In this document: positions 35,231 to 46,833 of the stretch, in pieces
Layout of the letters: every line of letters begins with the position of its first letter
Position numbering within the stretch: the stretch's first letter is position 1
The notes under the pieces: model-generated
Told to the model about the DNA's origin: nothing
Database searches by the model: none
What the model saw: only the letters and a program-made list of their open reading frames with translations
Assembly: GCA_033980235.1 (NCBI GenBank)
Contig: CM067075.1
Coordinates: 36,218,385 to 36,282,384 of the forward strand
Reading direction: 5' to 3'
Length of the DNA stretch: 64,000 nt
Origin: Diadema setosum
Taxonomy: Eukaryota; Echinodermata; Echinoidea; Diadematoida; Diadematidae
Translations under genes and position numbers: made by a program

Positions 35231-36184
35231 ATAATCGTTAATGATTTTTATTTATAAAGTTTTCTTACAATATTTCTAATCACTTTAACCAATAATATAC
35301 ACGTAGTATGAAATGGAAAAAAGTAAAATATGAACATATATTTTGTGTGTGTGTGTGTTTGTGTGTGTGTTTGTGTGTGTGCTTACCCATTCGTCACCCT
35401 CTCATTTTCATCACCCATTTGTCACACTCTCATCTAATTTGTTTTCTTCAGTATCATTATGGCCCTCCCCTGTCACAAATATATCACAAGTTAGCGCAAG
35501 AAATCACAAGCAAATTCAAATTGAAATCACACTTCAACTTCGATAGACTGAAATATTCCTTTGTAATATTATAATCGTTGTGTTAAAATTTGACTTAAAA
35601 CAACATTTATTAACAGAATTTCAGCGTAGGTGGCAGCATACATTGTTCTTGTGTATGATGACGTCACGTAAACGATCGATCGAACAAATTACAAATTCTA
35701 TCGACTATGAACGAGACAAGCGAGACGACACGTCTAGGCTACAACATCCTTAGAACAGATTTTAAGGGAAGGTAGGTTTTGTACAAGGTAAAAAATTGGA
35801 AATTTAGTGGAAAATTTGTTGGAAATCAAAATTTCTTACCTGCTTCCTTCTCATGTTGAGCGGTAAGTCAGGTATGTTTATTCCATGGGCGTATCGGCAA
35901 ATTTTGCGCTTAGTCCTACGCGTAATATCGCTTGCTATACGCAGTTACGCTATGCGCGATCATTAGGTCCCTGCGCGAGACCTAGTACCCTTACTATACA
36001 TACATCCGTCATGGCTACGTAGTAACAGGTTACAAGTCACGGTAAAGTGTTCTCCAGACTTTGATCTTTATTTTCATACTAAATTTGCGTATAATATCGG
36101 ATCTTATCATGACGATGTAATCAGTTGAATTTGCGTAAATTTTACCTGCTAAAGCTTTTGATTTTGTAGTCTAAAGTTCGTTTT

Positions 36185-36662
36185 TGGTTCCTGACTGGAT
36201 TAAGAAACTGTTGTTTCTGATTTTGGCTTTTTCGTAGAGAGGAAACTTAGATGCTCATCATATATTGGAGTCAAGGAGACGCAAGCATGATTTATACTAG
36301 TTTTTCTGTTTTGAAATGTCTGTAAAATACACTCCTACACTGTAAGCCGCAAGTATGCTCCACACCAAGTATACAGCATTGGCGTGAAAGAGCTCTCTCA
36401 TTGGACAGCGCTTGCATTCGCGCGCGCTGTACCAAGCTTCTAGCTTCTAGCTTCTGTCCAAAGTACAGAAATCTACACGCGTGCCTATGCAAGCATGCGC
36501 TCTGCATGCACATGGCATGAAACCGTGAGCAGCGTAATGACGTAATGCAAGCGCTGAATGCAAACGCTGTCCAATGAGAGAGCTTACTCTTGAGATTGCA
36601 CGGTTTCAAGCTGACCAGCACTGACATTGATGTATATTTTACTGGTTCCTGACCGGATTAAG
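36185..36662. mobile_element. Inverted-repeat element between 20-bp direct repeats
   Basis: TGGTTCCTGACYGGATTAAG occurs at 36185-36204 and 36643-36662 (one mismatch). Between them are inverted arms AGCTCTCTCATTGGACAGCG (36391-36410) and complement (36565-36584), with outer CTGTAAAATACAC versus GTATATTTTACTG. Direct repeats of 20 bp are long for a target duplication; the arms probably belong to a MITE. Confidence 0.6.
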
Positions 36663-37126
36663 CAACAAATTGTAAAGATATTTACATGGAAACAAAGATT
36701 AAGAGATGAGCTACCAAATGATGCATTTTCATTGAGACGCAAGGTGAATTTGGTATTCTTTTGACGTCTTGAACGTGTTCTACACGAATTACTTTTTTCA
36801 TCATTTTTCAAGCTCAAATTACGCTATGATATTTTCCATTTACAATAAATTGAGTAACATGTGACGATAGCTTACATATTTTCCTTGGATTTGATACCAA
36901 ATTTGTGAATATAATGTGTATTTTTGTTGCCGAAAGCCAAGGACAAAATCCCCTTCCGCAGCTCATTACGAATGCAAGCCTAGAGCGGGCTTGCATACGA
37001 GTTGAATAAATACGAGTGAATTATCTGGTGCTGCGGTCTGACTGCCTGGCCTGGTAGAGTTTTCAGTTACTAGTAGATAGCACTGCCGACTCCTCTGCCT
37101 CTGCATGCAAGGCCCTGTCAAGCTGT

Positions 37127-37496
37127 CAGAAGCGGATCTAGAGGGGGGGTTGGGGGATTGCAACCCCCCCCCCAAAAAAAAAAATAAAAAATAAAAAATA
37201 AAAAAAAAAATCCGGGGACCATTTTTTAAAAATCTTATCTTTTTTTTTTAAACTTATAATTTTATTTTTTTCTATTTATGGCAATGACCTCTATACCAAA
37301 AATAGTGGTGTTTTAGATGCAAGAAAATGCCATTTTCACACACAGATTTTCAAAAATTCTCCCTACTGTGGGACGGGGGACACCCCCCTCCCACACCCTC
37401 CCCCCCCTCGCTCGCTCCGCTCGCTCGGGCTCGGTCGCTACGCTCCCTCGCATACCGCCCCAAACCCCTCCTTTATAAAAAGCTAGATCCGCCCCT
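37127..37496. mobile_element. MITE with GCGGATCTAG / CTAGATCCGC ends
   Basis: Left AGAAGCGGATCTAGAGGGGG, right GCTAGATCCGCCCCTT. Interior holds poly-C/poly-A, AT-rich sequence and a CTCGCTCGCTCCGCTCGCTC run. No coding. Confidence 0.65.
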
Positions 37497-37575
37497 TGCT
37501 GTCTGGTGTAAGAGTGTGAATAAGACCAGTTTAGAATAGGCCTGCCTACTGTACTGGTACACTACCTCAAACAAA

Positions 37576-37786
37576 TACTGTAAAAGTGGATTTTTCGTGT
37601 GACTAATTTTTCGCGCTTGGCCGGGTTAGAAGAGTTTCGCGTGTTTATAATTTCGCGGAATCAATACATCATGCACAGGAACACATGGTATGCAAAAATA
37701 TTTGCGTGCTTTTACTTTCATGGTACTTTCTGGTTACGCGAAATGCCCGAACTTTCACCACCGCAAAAATTTCCACTTTTACAGTA
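37576..37786. mobile_element. TACTGTAAAA MITE, copy 3 (AAGTGGA subfamily)
   Basis: 211 bp; ends TACTGTAAAAGTGGA and TCCACTTTTACAGTA, perfect inverted 15-mers. Interior has TTTCGCG words and a GCAAAAATATTTGCGTG segment. Confidence 0.85.
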
Positions 37787-37865
37787 GGGGCCTAGACATT
37801 TCTAGAGGCAGTAGAGTATGCACTAAGGTAAGAGGCTGTATCATTAGAGTAAGTGTTGCAGTTAG

Positions 37866-38145
37866 CGGCCGTCCAGCGGTTTGCGGCCACTACATCATAT
37901 TTGGTTATATAACGCTGAACACAGCCACACACTTTATACATATACCACACATTCACTAACACACAATCATTCTACAAAAACCAACCGATAACATGGAAAA
38001 AATCTCCAACAAAAGTGAAATTTTCTCACTTAAATGATGACATCTCGCATCAAAAACTTCATTTTCGGTACTTCTTAACATCACAGTTAAGGGTTAAGGG
38101 TATAAGAAATTGGATATTTTGTCGTTTTCCCGATGTTTGCGAATT
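37866..38145. repeat. Diverged direct repeat, copy A
   Basis: Shares many blocks with 39068-39372: GCGGCC near the start, TACCACACATTCA, CATGG..AA..TCTCCAACAAAA, GAAATTTTCTCACT, TCGCATCAAAAA, GGTACTTCTTAACATCA and GGATATTTTGT. About 1.2 kb separates the copies. Confidence 0.8.
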
Positions 38146-39067
38146 TTGAATACATATCCTCACGTAGAAATAGAACTTTCGCGAGCCGATGTGGGCCGCC
38201 ATTTTTTTTTGGAAGTGGATATGTAACGACTGAAAAAATAGGAAAAACATGAGAAAGACAACAATAACACCGCCATGCGTGTTCGCGGTCAGTGCAAGCA
38301 CGTGAGCCCTTTTCACGTGCTTTCGCAACGGGACTTGGCGCTTACGCAATGTTCGCGAGCCAAAATGAGGCATACAGCAGAAGATCGCGGAGCACGCGCG
38401 TATCGCATAGGAATTGTACATTGGGCCGCAAACCAGACTACCACGGTCGCAAACCAGCGGATGCTCTGCCGGATCGCGGCCGTGGTCTTTTTTTACTATC
38501 GTGATGTGTCTTGCGATTTTCACAATATTGTAAACTGGTAAGTGGTCAACCGCTATGATATAACCTGGGTTAAAGCAATTAGCAAGTTTGCGTTTCAGAG
38601 TGGAAAAACCCTTATGCGGCTGCAAACGGCCACTTTTACTCTAGATCTACTCCAGATCTTGACCAAAATATCGGTCTGTATCTCGGTGGGGATATGTTCT
38701 GCGGAGACTGCGTCTGGCTTCACAGAATCACCTTAGATTAAGAACCTGTATGGAAGAGAGCCGTAAATGTAATTTAAAAAAAATATTTAAAAAAAAACTC
38801 CTCCGGACTGGCGAATTTTTCTGTCTCAAGTGCGTGATGTGACTGTCTATGGAGGAGAGGCATAGGCCCTAAAAGTGAAAAAATTGATAAAAAACTCCTC
38901 CGGAAAGATGAATTTTTCTCTCTATGTTCCATAGACCCACAATTGTAACTTGGACCGGTTGAGGTAGGGGTGTTTGTTGACTGAAAGATTGGTCTGTATC
39001 TTGTTGGGGATATGTTCCGTGGAGATTGCAACTAGCTTCATGGTATCCCCTTTATAGAGTAAATCCA

Positions 39068-39372
39068 CGGTTTGCGGCCGTGCATCCGTTCGCGGCATTT
39101 ACAACATAGATGGTTTATTTGGTATACCTCTAAACACAGCGACATACTCTACATGCATGCATATCGTACCACACATTCATTAACACACTGCCAATCTACA
39201 AAAATCAGCCGATGACATGGGCAAAGTCTCCAACAAAACGAAATTTTCTCACTAAAAATGACAACATATCGCATCAAAAATTTTATTTTTGGTACTTCTT
39301 AACATCAAAGTTAAGGAACAAGGGTCTAAGGAACTGGATATTTTGTTGTTTTCCTGATGTTCGTGGATTTAG
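39068..39372. repeat. Diverged direct repeat, copy B
   Basis: Partner of 37866-38145. A second pair repeats between them: TCGGTCTGTATCTCGGTGGG (near 38670) and TTGGTCTGTATCTTGTTGGG (near 38989), each followed by GATATGTTC. Together this is a roughly 1.2-kb partial tandem duplication or two insertions of one unknown element. Confidence 0.75.
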
Positions 39373-39935
39373 GATGCGTGATGTGACTGATGCCCAGTGA
39401 TGGCAATACTGAATAGAACCGGCTCTAACATCATCTAGGGCCTACAATGTACCATAAAGTTGCCATTACCATGTAGTCGCCACTTGTTCATGCGCCTGTC
39501 ACCGTTTGTCCCTCTCGTGCTTTTTCATGTGCATGACTGATATTAACGTCGAGTGAAAAGTAAAGAAGATCTGTCAAAGTGAAAATCTCTGTGTGGGCGC
39601 GAAGAACTTAAGTTCAGAGTAAAACCACCAGTTTTGAAACACTTGTCTCTTAAAGCTTTCCTGCAATATTTGTTCAACTAAAATAATACATTACAAAATC
39701 ATTTGCCCCCACCCATTTTTTTTTTGACCCCAGAAGTGGCACCCCCCCCCCAAAAAAAAAAAAATTAAAATTAAAAAAAAATAGAATGTGGATAAAGATA
39801 ATATAAAATTTTGGTACCTCAAAAGTTTCCCTGAATTTCCTTGTCTTAGTTTGAGTTTCAGGTTAAAGTACCTTTCATATAACTGACACTGTGAGACTTA
39901 CTCGCCCCAAAGTGCTCTCATGTCTGAGTAATCAT

Positions 39936-40011
39936 GCAATAATGGTTTCGTACCAGAGCCGCCGCCATACGGCGGCTAGGTAGTACACGTATTGTACGAA
40001 ACCATTATTGC
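39936..40011. repeat. Strong hairpin, two nested stems
   Basis: Perfect 18-bp inverted repeat GCAATAATGGTTTCGTAC (39936-39953) and complement (39994-40011), enclosing a second 7-bp stem AGCCGCC/GGCGGCT (39957-39963 and 39971-39977). It is followed by two copies of a segment containing GCAGCCCCATA (40034-40048 and 40066-40080). Could be a MITE relic. Confidence 0.8.
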
Positions 40012-41590
40012 TTGATAACTGCAACCAGCAACGTGCAGCCCCATATGCATAGCTAACTGCGACCAGCAGCCCCATACGCATAGCGTAATGGGGCTTCGCA
40101 TTGTAGCATTCAGGATCATGGCAGATTTAGTATCGCGGCTAAATATCACCTTAAAATCCAAAAATTTCTTCAATTTGAAGACTTACCAGTTAAGTTGAAG
40201 TATTGAAAACAGGCTTCGGGCAACGTTTGGTTCTGCCAATAGTCCCTTTCTGTTCGAATTGATGACTGAATGTGACTCGGTCGAGAGGACCTTGGGAGAG
40301 CTACATATACTGAATACCACGGCCAGCGCATGCGCACACAAACATCTTATCCGTTCATGGATTTGAAATTTGTGCGCATATGATGTGCATGCTACGGGTG
40401 TGACCTGACCTGACCTGACTATGCAGTACAAAATGTTTGCTACGATCCAATCGTGATGGAATTTACTATGTTTTGCTTTCCACAATTGTCTTTCCCTCAG
40501 GATGCAATAGGTGTGGATAAATGAAAAAAATTATGGGTGGGGAAAATATGCACAGTTGATTTTTCAGGGGAATCATGAGTTGTGCACCTTTTGCTACGTG
40601 CATCTTGTAAATGCGATGGGCCGGAAATATTACACATGACAAACAGAACTATCATATCTTATGTCAACATTGTAACCTCTTGCTAACGATTATCAAACTT
40701 ATTTTATCAGTGCAAATTTACATTGTAACAAACATGACTATCTAACTTCAGACATGTTCCTACATGCCTTTATGGAATATAGCCCAGGAAAAAATCCAAA
40801 GCATTGATTCAGTAATATATTCAAGCAAGAGGCCATCGATAGTAGGAGCAACATGTGGACAAACAGCGTAAAAGTTCTAAATTGAACCATGTGCAACCAT
40901 AAAAGACAGCCTTCACTGAATCCTTTGGATATTTTTCTGCCAGTTCTATTACTGTGCCTCAGCATTTGAATACAGTATTCATCGCATAATCGGGCATCTG
41001 ATAATCGGGAACCTCGCTTAAATGACATACGCTTCCCAGAAACATTTCCAATGCATGTTATTTTCACTGGATAATCGGGCGGGGACCTCTGATAAACGGG
41101 ACAATTTTTCTTCCAGGGATCTTTGATTTTGTTGATATTTTACACAAAAAATCTACCAAAATACCACAACAATATTTCAAAGATTCCCTATCAGTTGTAG
41201 TTTACATCGAACTTACGCATTAAAGCAAGCTTCGGACTGGTGTGTTTTGACCTCCGTCCATCCAGTACTACTGTAAAGTTCCGTGTATATTAAAGACGCA
41301 CTCGTGTATAGGCGGGGGCGGAGTGACGTCACTTCCGCATAGCGACGAACTCGCTGCCCTTAGTGCGATGAAAACAATAGCCGTCAAACGAGCGTGTCAT
41401 ACAATACGCGAATTGCAATATATGGGACCGTTCATTAGCACACATAAACGGGAGTTTACGTGGATCTACAGTGGAGCTGTCAGTTCACGCTGTGTTACTA
41501 CTGTCGCGTTTAATGCTGTTCATTTCACTTTTATTTACCGCTGAATCTAGTTCATTGTTTCAGTTAAAATATGCTTTCATAGATTATAAG

Positions 41591-41857
41591 ATGTCTTTCG
41601 ATTACTGTGATAAACTTTCACGGGAAGCAAAGGAGAGATACGAGACTAAACTGTCCTCCATCGGCCTTGCAGTTTGTCCCTACCGCGTACCTAACTATAC
41701 ACAGCCCAGTCGCCGCTGTACATACGTATTCGCGTAGCGTATTAACAGCGTCTGGTCGGGCTACCGTGTACCCGCAGACTCGCGGATCAATGACCCTACG
41801 TCGTGGCCAGACATTCAGTTCGCCGATGTGTACATGTACCTAACGAGTACACCTGGT
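41591..41857 (+). pseudogene. Gene fragment of a repeated metazoan family, broken by a MITE
   Basis: From ATG at 41591 the frame reads MSFDYCDKLSREAKERYETK and on to CPYRVP, then is interrupted by a 72-bp insertion (41692-41763) plus duplicated target. The reading resumes after it with NDPTSWPDIQFADVYMYL and STPG at 41857, followed by TAG (or a possible donor GTTAGT at 41856). The pattern RY..KL..IG...CPYR.P....DPT.WP...F.DVY.YL...PG is one I recall from N-termini of large uncharacterised, often YqaJ-domain, proteins that are numerous in cnidarian, echinoderm and fish genomes. No downstream domain is visible. The family call is from memory and needs a search. Confidence 0.6.
41692..41763. mobile_element. 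72-bp MITE of the 14156-14820 family inside the gene fragment
   Basis: Starts TAACTATACACAGCCCAGTC, the same terminus as the 14156-14820 element. The right end is a degenerate complement (CAGCGTCTGGTCGGGCTA). Flanked by CCGCGTACC (41683-41691) and CCGTGTACC (41764-41772), a 9-bp duplication with one mismatch. Ignoring it reconnects the host frame at the position expected. Confidence 0.75.
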
Positions 41858-42861
41858 TAGTAGTCGGTTATCATTTACTTCCAGCAATTTGAATTCAGAG
41901 CATATCGTCCTTGAATTCACTGGACTCCAGTGGGATCCGTCTTCATTCTCCCGGCTGATATCAGCTAACCACCGGTTCCTTCTTTGTGGACTGCGATCAC
42001 GTTTTGGAAGTTCAAAGAAAGATCATTTTTTGTCCAACATTAGACTATGATTATGGCAGCCAAACACAACACAACTTCGAGGCATTGTGAGGATGTGAAA
42101 CAAACGATGAAATGATGTACGAATCTGCAGTAAAAATGTCAGAAAGCTGTGCAAAAATAACCGATAATAGCACACTAGCGTATACCGTTCATTCAGTGCA
42201 GTGCATTATGCATGTACCGTGCGTGTATTATGCATGCGATGCATTGCTGAGCGCTGCACTAAGGTACGGTCGCTACGCATTTGTTTTCATCGGCCGGGTC
42301 GGTTACTAGGGCTCCATGTTGAAAATGCCCGGATGTCCGCCCCCGCCTATAAGACGCACCCCTACTTTCGGACCTAAAATAAAAGAAAAATAAAAAAAAA
42401 GACGAAAATTTCCACGCAAATACATATCATTTCAGCTCAAAATTTCCCTAGAATGCAGCATGTATTTGCTCTATTTTTTGTTTCCTTTTATACTTTCTTT
42501 GAACGGTATTCATCGGACATCGGCAAAATATGGAAGATGCAAAATACGAGACTTGTCTCGGTACTCACTTGCTATTGTTTCGCCTTTCAATCGTGGTACA
42601 TGTACGTGTCATGCATATCGTACTCATGAGTGTACAGTACGATCTTTGCTGTCATACATAGCAGAGGGTGTCTCGCATATTGACATATGTCTAGACTGGA
42701 AGGTTCATTACGAAAAATAAGAAAAACATCAACAAGTGTAGCAGAGGGATTCATACGGCGAGACGTATGGTGCGTACGGTAATTACACTCACTGTTGTTT
42801 CGCCCGGAGGGATTACCAGTAACATGTGTGTCTCTTGTACCATGCTTGTATGCACAGTGCT

Positions 42862-43024
42862 AGCCTTTTGCAAAAGGCAGCTTGCTATAATTTCAGCACA
42901 CGCACACAGAGAGCAATGGACTTGCACACACAGCGCGCAACGGGCAAGCGCGCTCCGATCCGATCGCTGTGTGCATGCGAGTCCATTGCAAAAGCCTCTC
43001 TGCAGCTGCTGCCTTTGCCAAAGG
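42862..43024. repeat. Imperfect palindrome with CA-rich arms
   Basis: AGCCTTTTGCAAAAGGCAGC on the left pairs with GCTGCCTTTGCCAAAGGCTT on the right; inner arms GCAATGGACTTGCACACA and GTGCATGCGAGTCCATTGC. Followed by an AGCT tandem (GCTAGCTAGCTAGCTAGC near 43027). Confidence 0.75.
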
Positions 43025-44274
43025 CTTGCTAGCTAGCTAGCTAGCTACAGTGTAGCTATGCTATCCTAGCTGGCCTCGTGAAATGAAGAGAAAACGAACG
43101 ACATGGATATGCATGCATGCTTCACACATTGTTCATATTTACGGTGACATAGTTTCGATCCTACCCGTATTTTACAGCTTTTGTCTATGGCCATATTGAT
43201 ACTAGTACATTGATAAGCTTTACGGCATCGGTAATTTAGTAATGATACCTGTACATCGCGTATTCCAGCTACTAGGTTGGCTGTTGGTAGCTTGGTAGAC
43301 TGACATCGGTAGCATACAGCAGTGCTGTTACAGCTGTTGTCTATGGCCAGATCGATACATCGTTACTGCACAAGGCCGATGTAAGTTTATCTCGTATTTG
43401 CAGCTTTTGTGTGTGTCCAGATTGAAAGATCGCTCATTTATCTGTAAGTTTTAGTGATTGCTTACCTTCCAAACGTCGATGGGCATACATGGCCCCAAGT
43501 TGGCCTTATAAAACTGGGTTTACATGACGGATTTTTTTCCGTGATTCGACTGTACCCGTGTATACGACGCACCCCCGATTTTCAATGTTTTCTGACGAAA
43601 AAATAGTGTGTCTTATACACGGAACTTTACGGTACATGCATAGCCACGTAAGCGCCGTGTATAAGTATCCATGCCATTGCGAAACACATGCTTTCGCGAA
43701 CATTCTTCTCCCCTACATGTAAGCAAAGCCATGCGCAGGGAGAGCTAGAGGGTGGCGCCGAGGGGTAGCGTGGTTATGTATTCATGTACATGTACAGTAC
43801 GTCAGTATGCATGTGTGTGTGTGTGTGTGTGCACTACATGTACATGTCGTATGCCGTTAGTTTATGGTGAGTGCTCATCGCGAAATCGGGCACCCCGCTT
43901 AAAGGGGCCGTGTTTGCTACTCCCAACCTGTCCCGATTATGCGATGAATACTGTACTTCTCTTGTGTTGTATGCCTGACAAAAACATGTTCTCAAAAGTG
44001 TGCACAATATTTGCTGAGAATATTGAGTTAATCACATTAGTTCCCAGACAGTGAAAGCTGATTTCTGAAATGCTGCAAGAAAAAATAAATAATGCTGCAA
44101 GGTTTGTCTTTTGAGCATGTATATCACACAGTTAGATATGAGGGAAGAAGTCTCATCTCTTCATGTCTTCATGGTATCATGCAGTGCTTTCTTTAGATGC
44201 CAGATAAAACATTCCATGCAGTTTATGTCAAAGTCTTATGGTTCCAATAATTTCATATTAAACATGGAACACAA

Positions 44275-44992
44275 TGGGTGATTTCAAGTTCGGTGCTAGT
44301 GCTAGTGCTATCTCAGCACTAGCACCGGCGATAAAACTGAACTTGAAATCACGTCGGTGTTGGGAGTTGACCTCAAAATTATGACGTATTTCCGGTAGCT
44401 GGTGCTGGGCTCGATGTTGAATGTCGTCTGCTGAACCGAGCTCCGCCGTTTGTGTTAGCGATTTACGTGCTTTTTCCCCATTGACTAACACTAGCCCCTA
44501 GGGATTATCATTTTCTTCATTTCAAGTTCGGTGCTGGTGTTAGCGTTGCCGTGCGAGACCCGTATTCACTTCTGTAATAGATGCTCGTTTTACGTGCAAA
44601 GTCTATGCTAATGCAGTAGTTGCCCACATAACGTACATGAACACTCCAGACATGGCTATATAAATCTGAGCCTGGGAGCAAAATTAAGATAGCTGTATTT
44701 TGGGGAATGGATGAAATTTGTGGCATTTTAATCCGTCTTCCTTACCATGTCTTAAACTTAAAGCAGTTTTGGCTACATCTTTTAATATTTGACTGTAGTC
44801 ACGCGCCATCATTTTTTTCGTCGCGCAATTCCTGCGGAGCTTGCGGTGCAGTGATTTCAACACCTAGTGCTGGTTATATCGATAATTTTGATCGGTATTG
44901 CCTTGTTAATCGGACCATCGGTGTTGGAGCTCGATTTAACGCTGCTATTTGGCGGCTAGCACTAGCACTAGCACCGAACTTGAAATTACCCA
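44275..44992. mobile_element. 718-bp inverted-repeat element with tandem GTGCTA ends
   Basis: Ends TGGGTGATTTCAAGTTCGGT and complement (GCACCGAACTTGAAATTACC plus CA). Each terminus carries a tandem GTGCTA array next to the edge. Extra internal copies of the terminus occur in both orientations (44319-44352 and 44519-44545). Interior without recognisable coding. Confidence 0.82.
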
Positions 44993-45141
44993 CTGGATTA
45001 GTTCAAAATTTGCCAGTCTGACACACATTAAAAAAAAGTATATAAAGTCATGAACTTTAACATCCCAAAAATTCTGTACAGTTGGTACAGGACCCACTCA
45101 GACTCAACAGGCATAAAACCCCACAGCATACAATGTGGTTG

Positions 45142-46780
45142 GGCTTACTTCGTTTCATCGGGTGATTGCGTTCGGGTCGATGGTCGCGATACAAAACCTT
45201 TCGTAGATTATATGCCCTAATCTACGAAGGGTCGGGTGGAGCATTTGAGAATTAGACCCCTATTATTTACGAAGTATCGGGTACAGCTTACCCGAATCTT
45301 CGAGAAAAAGCCAGTGCAAATTTACGAACTATCGCATGTTTTATCTCCGAATACGCGATTGTATTCCTACGTTTTTACTCTGAAAAAATTATCACGAGCG
45401 TTTGTATACGAGGCTAGCAGCACATAATGCTCACCGTGCATAACTATGGCAAAGCGGTACGCTCGCGTGCGATAGAGTGATAATGCAGGTTTCAATGGAC
45501 GGTCATTCATATTGTACAGTATTATGTGCGGCGAAAGTTTTAATCGTCTCGACTCGTGGATTACAACGATCTGGTCCTTCCTGTTGTATCTGAAAGTCTT
45601 GACAACATTGTTATCGGCATTATCGTGGTTTCTGTCTCCACTCATTTCTTCACTGCTGGTGACAGCTAGCTCATACCACCTCCATGGACTTTATTGGGCT
45701 GAATCGTGATATCGGTCCCCTCTAGCACAGGTGCGAGTGTCTACCATGTGCAAAGTCTGTGGAGGTTGATAGCAGTCACCGGCTGCACTATGACGAAATT
45801 AGATATGTTGTTGTTATTTTAAAGATCGAAAGAAGAGAGAGAGAGATTAGATACGTGGAACTGAATGGCGGTGAATGGAGTGGGGACCTATTTCAGGATA
45901 AACGTCCTTTATTGTACAAAACCACATAGTATCATTTAAAGAGACATTCTTTCAGATCACTGCGAATACTTGTGTTGTTTGGATGAAAAGGTGGAATTCT
46001 TTTCAGATATGATCAGAATCAAGTTACCGGTGTCCCGATCGAGCCACCAAAAAAAAAAGACAAAAAAAAAAAGACAAAAAAAGTTGGATGTTTGCCTTTT
46101 ACTTTTGGAAATGGACAGCGGTAACATTCAGCTCCGTATGATGCTAAAATGAAATTTCAGTTATTTGCTTTTACATTTGAAATGATTAACTGTACAGCAT
46201 TTGGCTGCCGTAAGGTGTTAAAATACTAGTAAATGTTGGATGATTGCTTTTACAAGCAGAAATGAATAACGGTAACTTTCGGCTCTTTACAATGGCAGAA
46301 CAAAATGTCGAATGTTTACCAATATCTGCAATGCTCCCACTTTATCATTTCAAATGTAAGTTTTGACCACTTAATATAGGCATCTCAACTTTTAAAATAA
46401 CCTATAAGCCCATTTGCTAAATCTTAGAACTCAGAATAAAGGTAATATGATTGAATTTTTTATTCATTTATTTCAGACATGCCATGGGTACCTGTATCAC
46501 TTCAGCAATACTTAATATTTCTTTTTCTATATGTTTAGTAGGACCGATTTAGTTTTTCTTGATTTTTTTTTTCGGTCCACCAGATTTTACTTTCGAGCCA
46601 CCAAAAAAATAAAAATTCAGTCGATCGGGCCGCCAAAGATAAAAGTTAGTGTGGAGTCCTGCATTATATAATTGCATGTTAGTATGATATATCTGTGGTG
46701 TATACCTGTGATGTATACTAAATGTTTATTTTGCTGTGATATCCGATGTACAAAAAATTTCCAGAGTGGACAATAATCAG

Positions 46781-46833
<53 letters not shown>

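Larger units (their letters stand above)
30735..36180. other. Intergenic sequence with microsatellites and a CpG-richer, non-repetitive stretch
   Basis: Contains AC arrays (31293-31330 and 31369-31402), a MITE (32173-32343), poly-G (32559-32569), GAA (33256-33312) and GT (33329-33357) repeats, a two-copy 18-19-bp repeat (34765-34802), ATT/ATC repeats (35038-35230) and GT repeats (35345-35381). The parts 32690-33115 and 33560-34900 are richer in CpG and show no transposon termini. No coding exon recognised. A promoter for the M-Ras gene could lie here, but this is unproven. Confidence 0.5.
41269..43634. mobile_element. 2.4-kb element with CGTAAAGTTCCGTGTATA ends
   Basis: Left TACTGTAAAGTTCCGTGTAT (41269-41288), right the complement with one difference (43614-43634). 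A further inverted pair, TATAGGCGGGGGCGGA (41306-41321) and TCCGCCCCCGCCTATA (42337-42352), lies inside. It carries a broken gene fragment (41591-41857), a 72-bp MITE and a palindrome near 42862-43024. No transposase recognised. Confidence 0.65.
40971..43955. mobile_element. Candidate pogo/Tigger-type element enclosing another element
   Basis: Outer ends TACAGTATTCATCGCATAAT (40971) and complement ending 43955, 24-bp perfect inverted repeats including ATCGGG. TA at each edge and CAGT start fit Tc1/pogo elements. Subterminal GATAATCGGG and CGCTTAAA words are pogo/Tigger-like. An inner inverted-repeat element (41269-43634) fills most of it. Caveat: the right 90 bp (43869-43955) are themselves palindromic, so they may be a separate short MITE. 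Confidence 0.5.
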
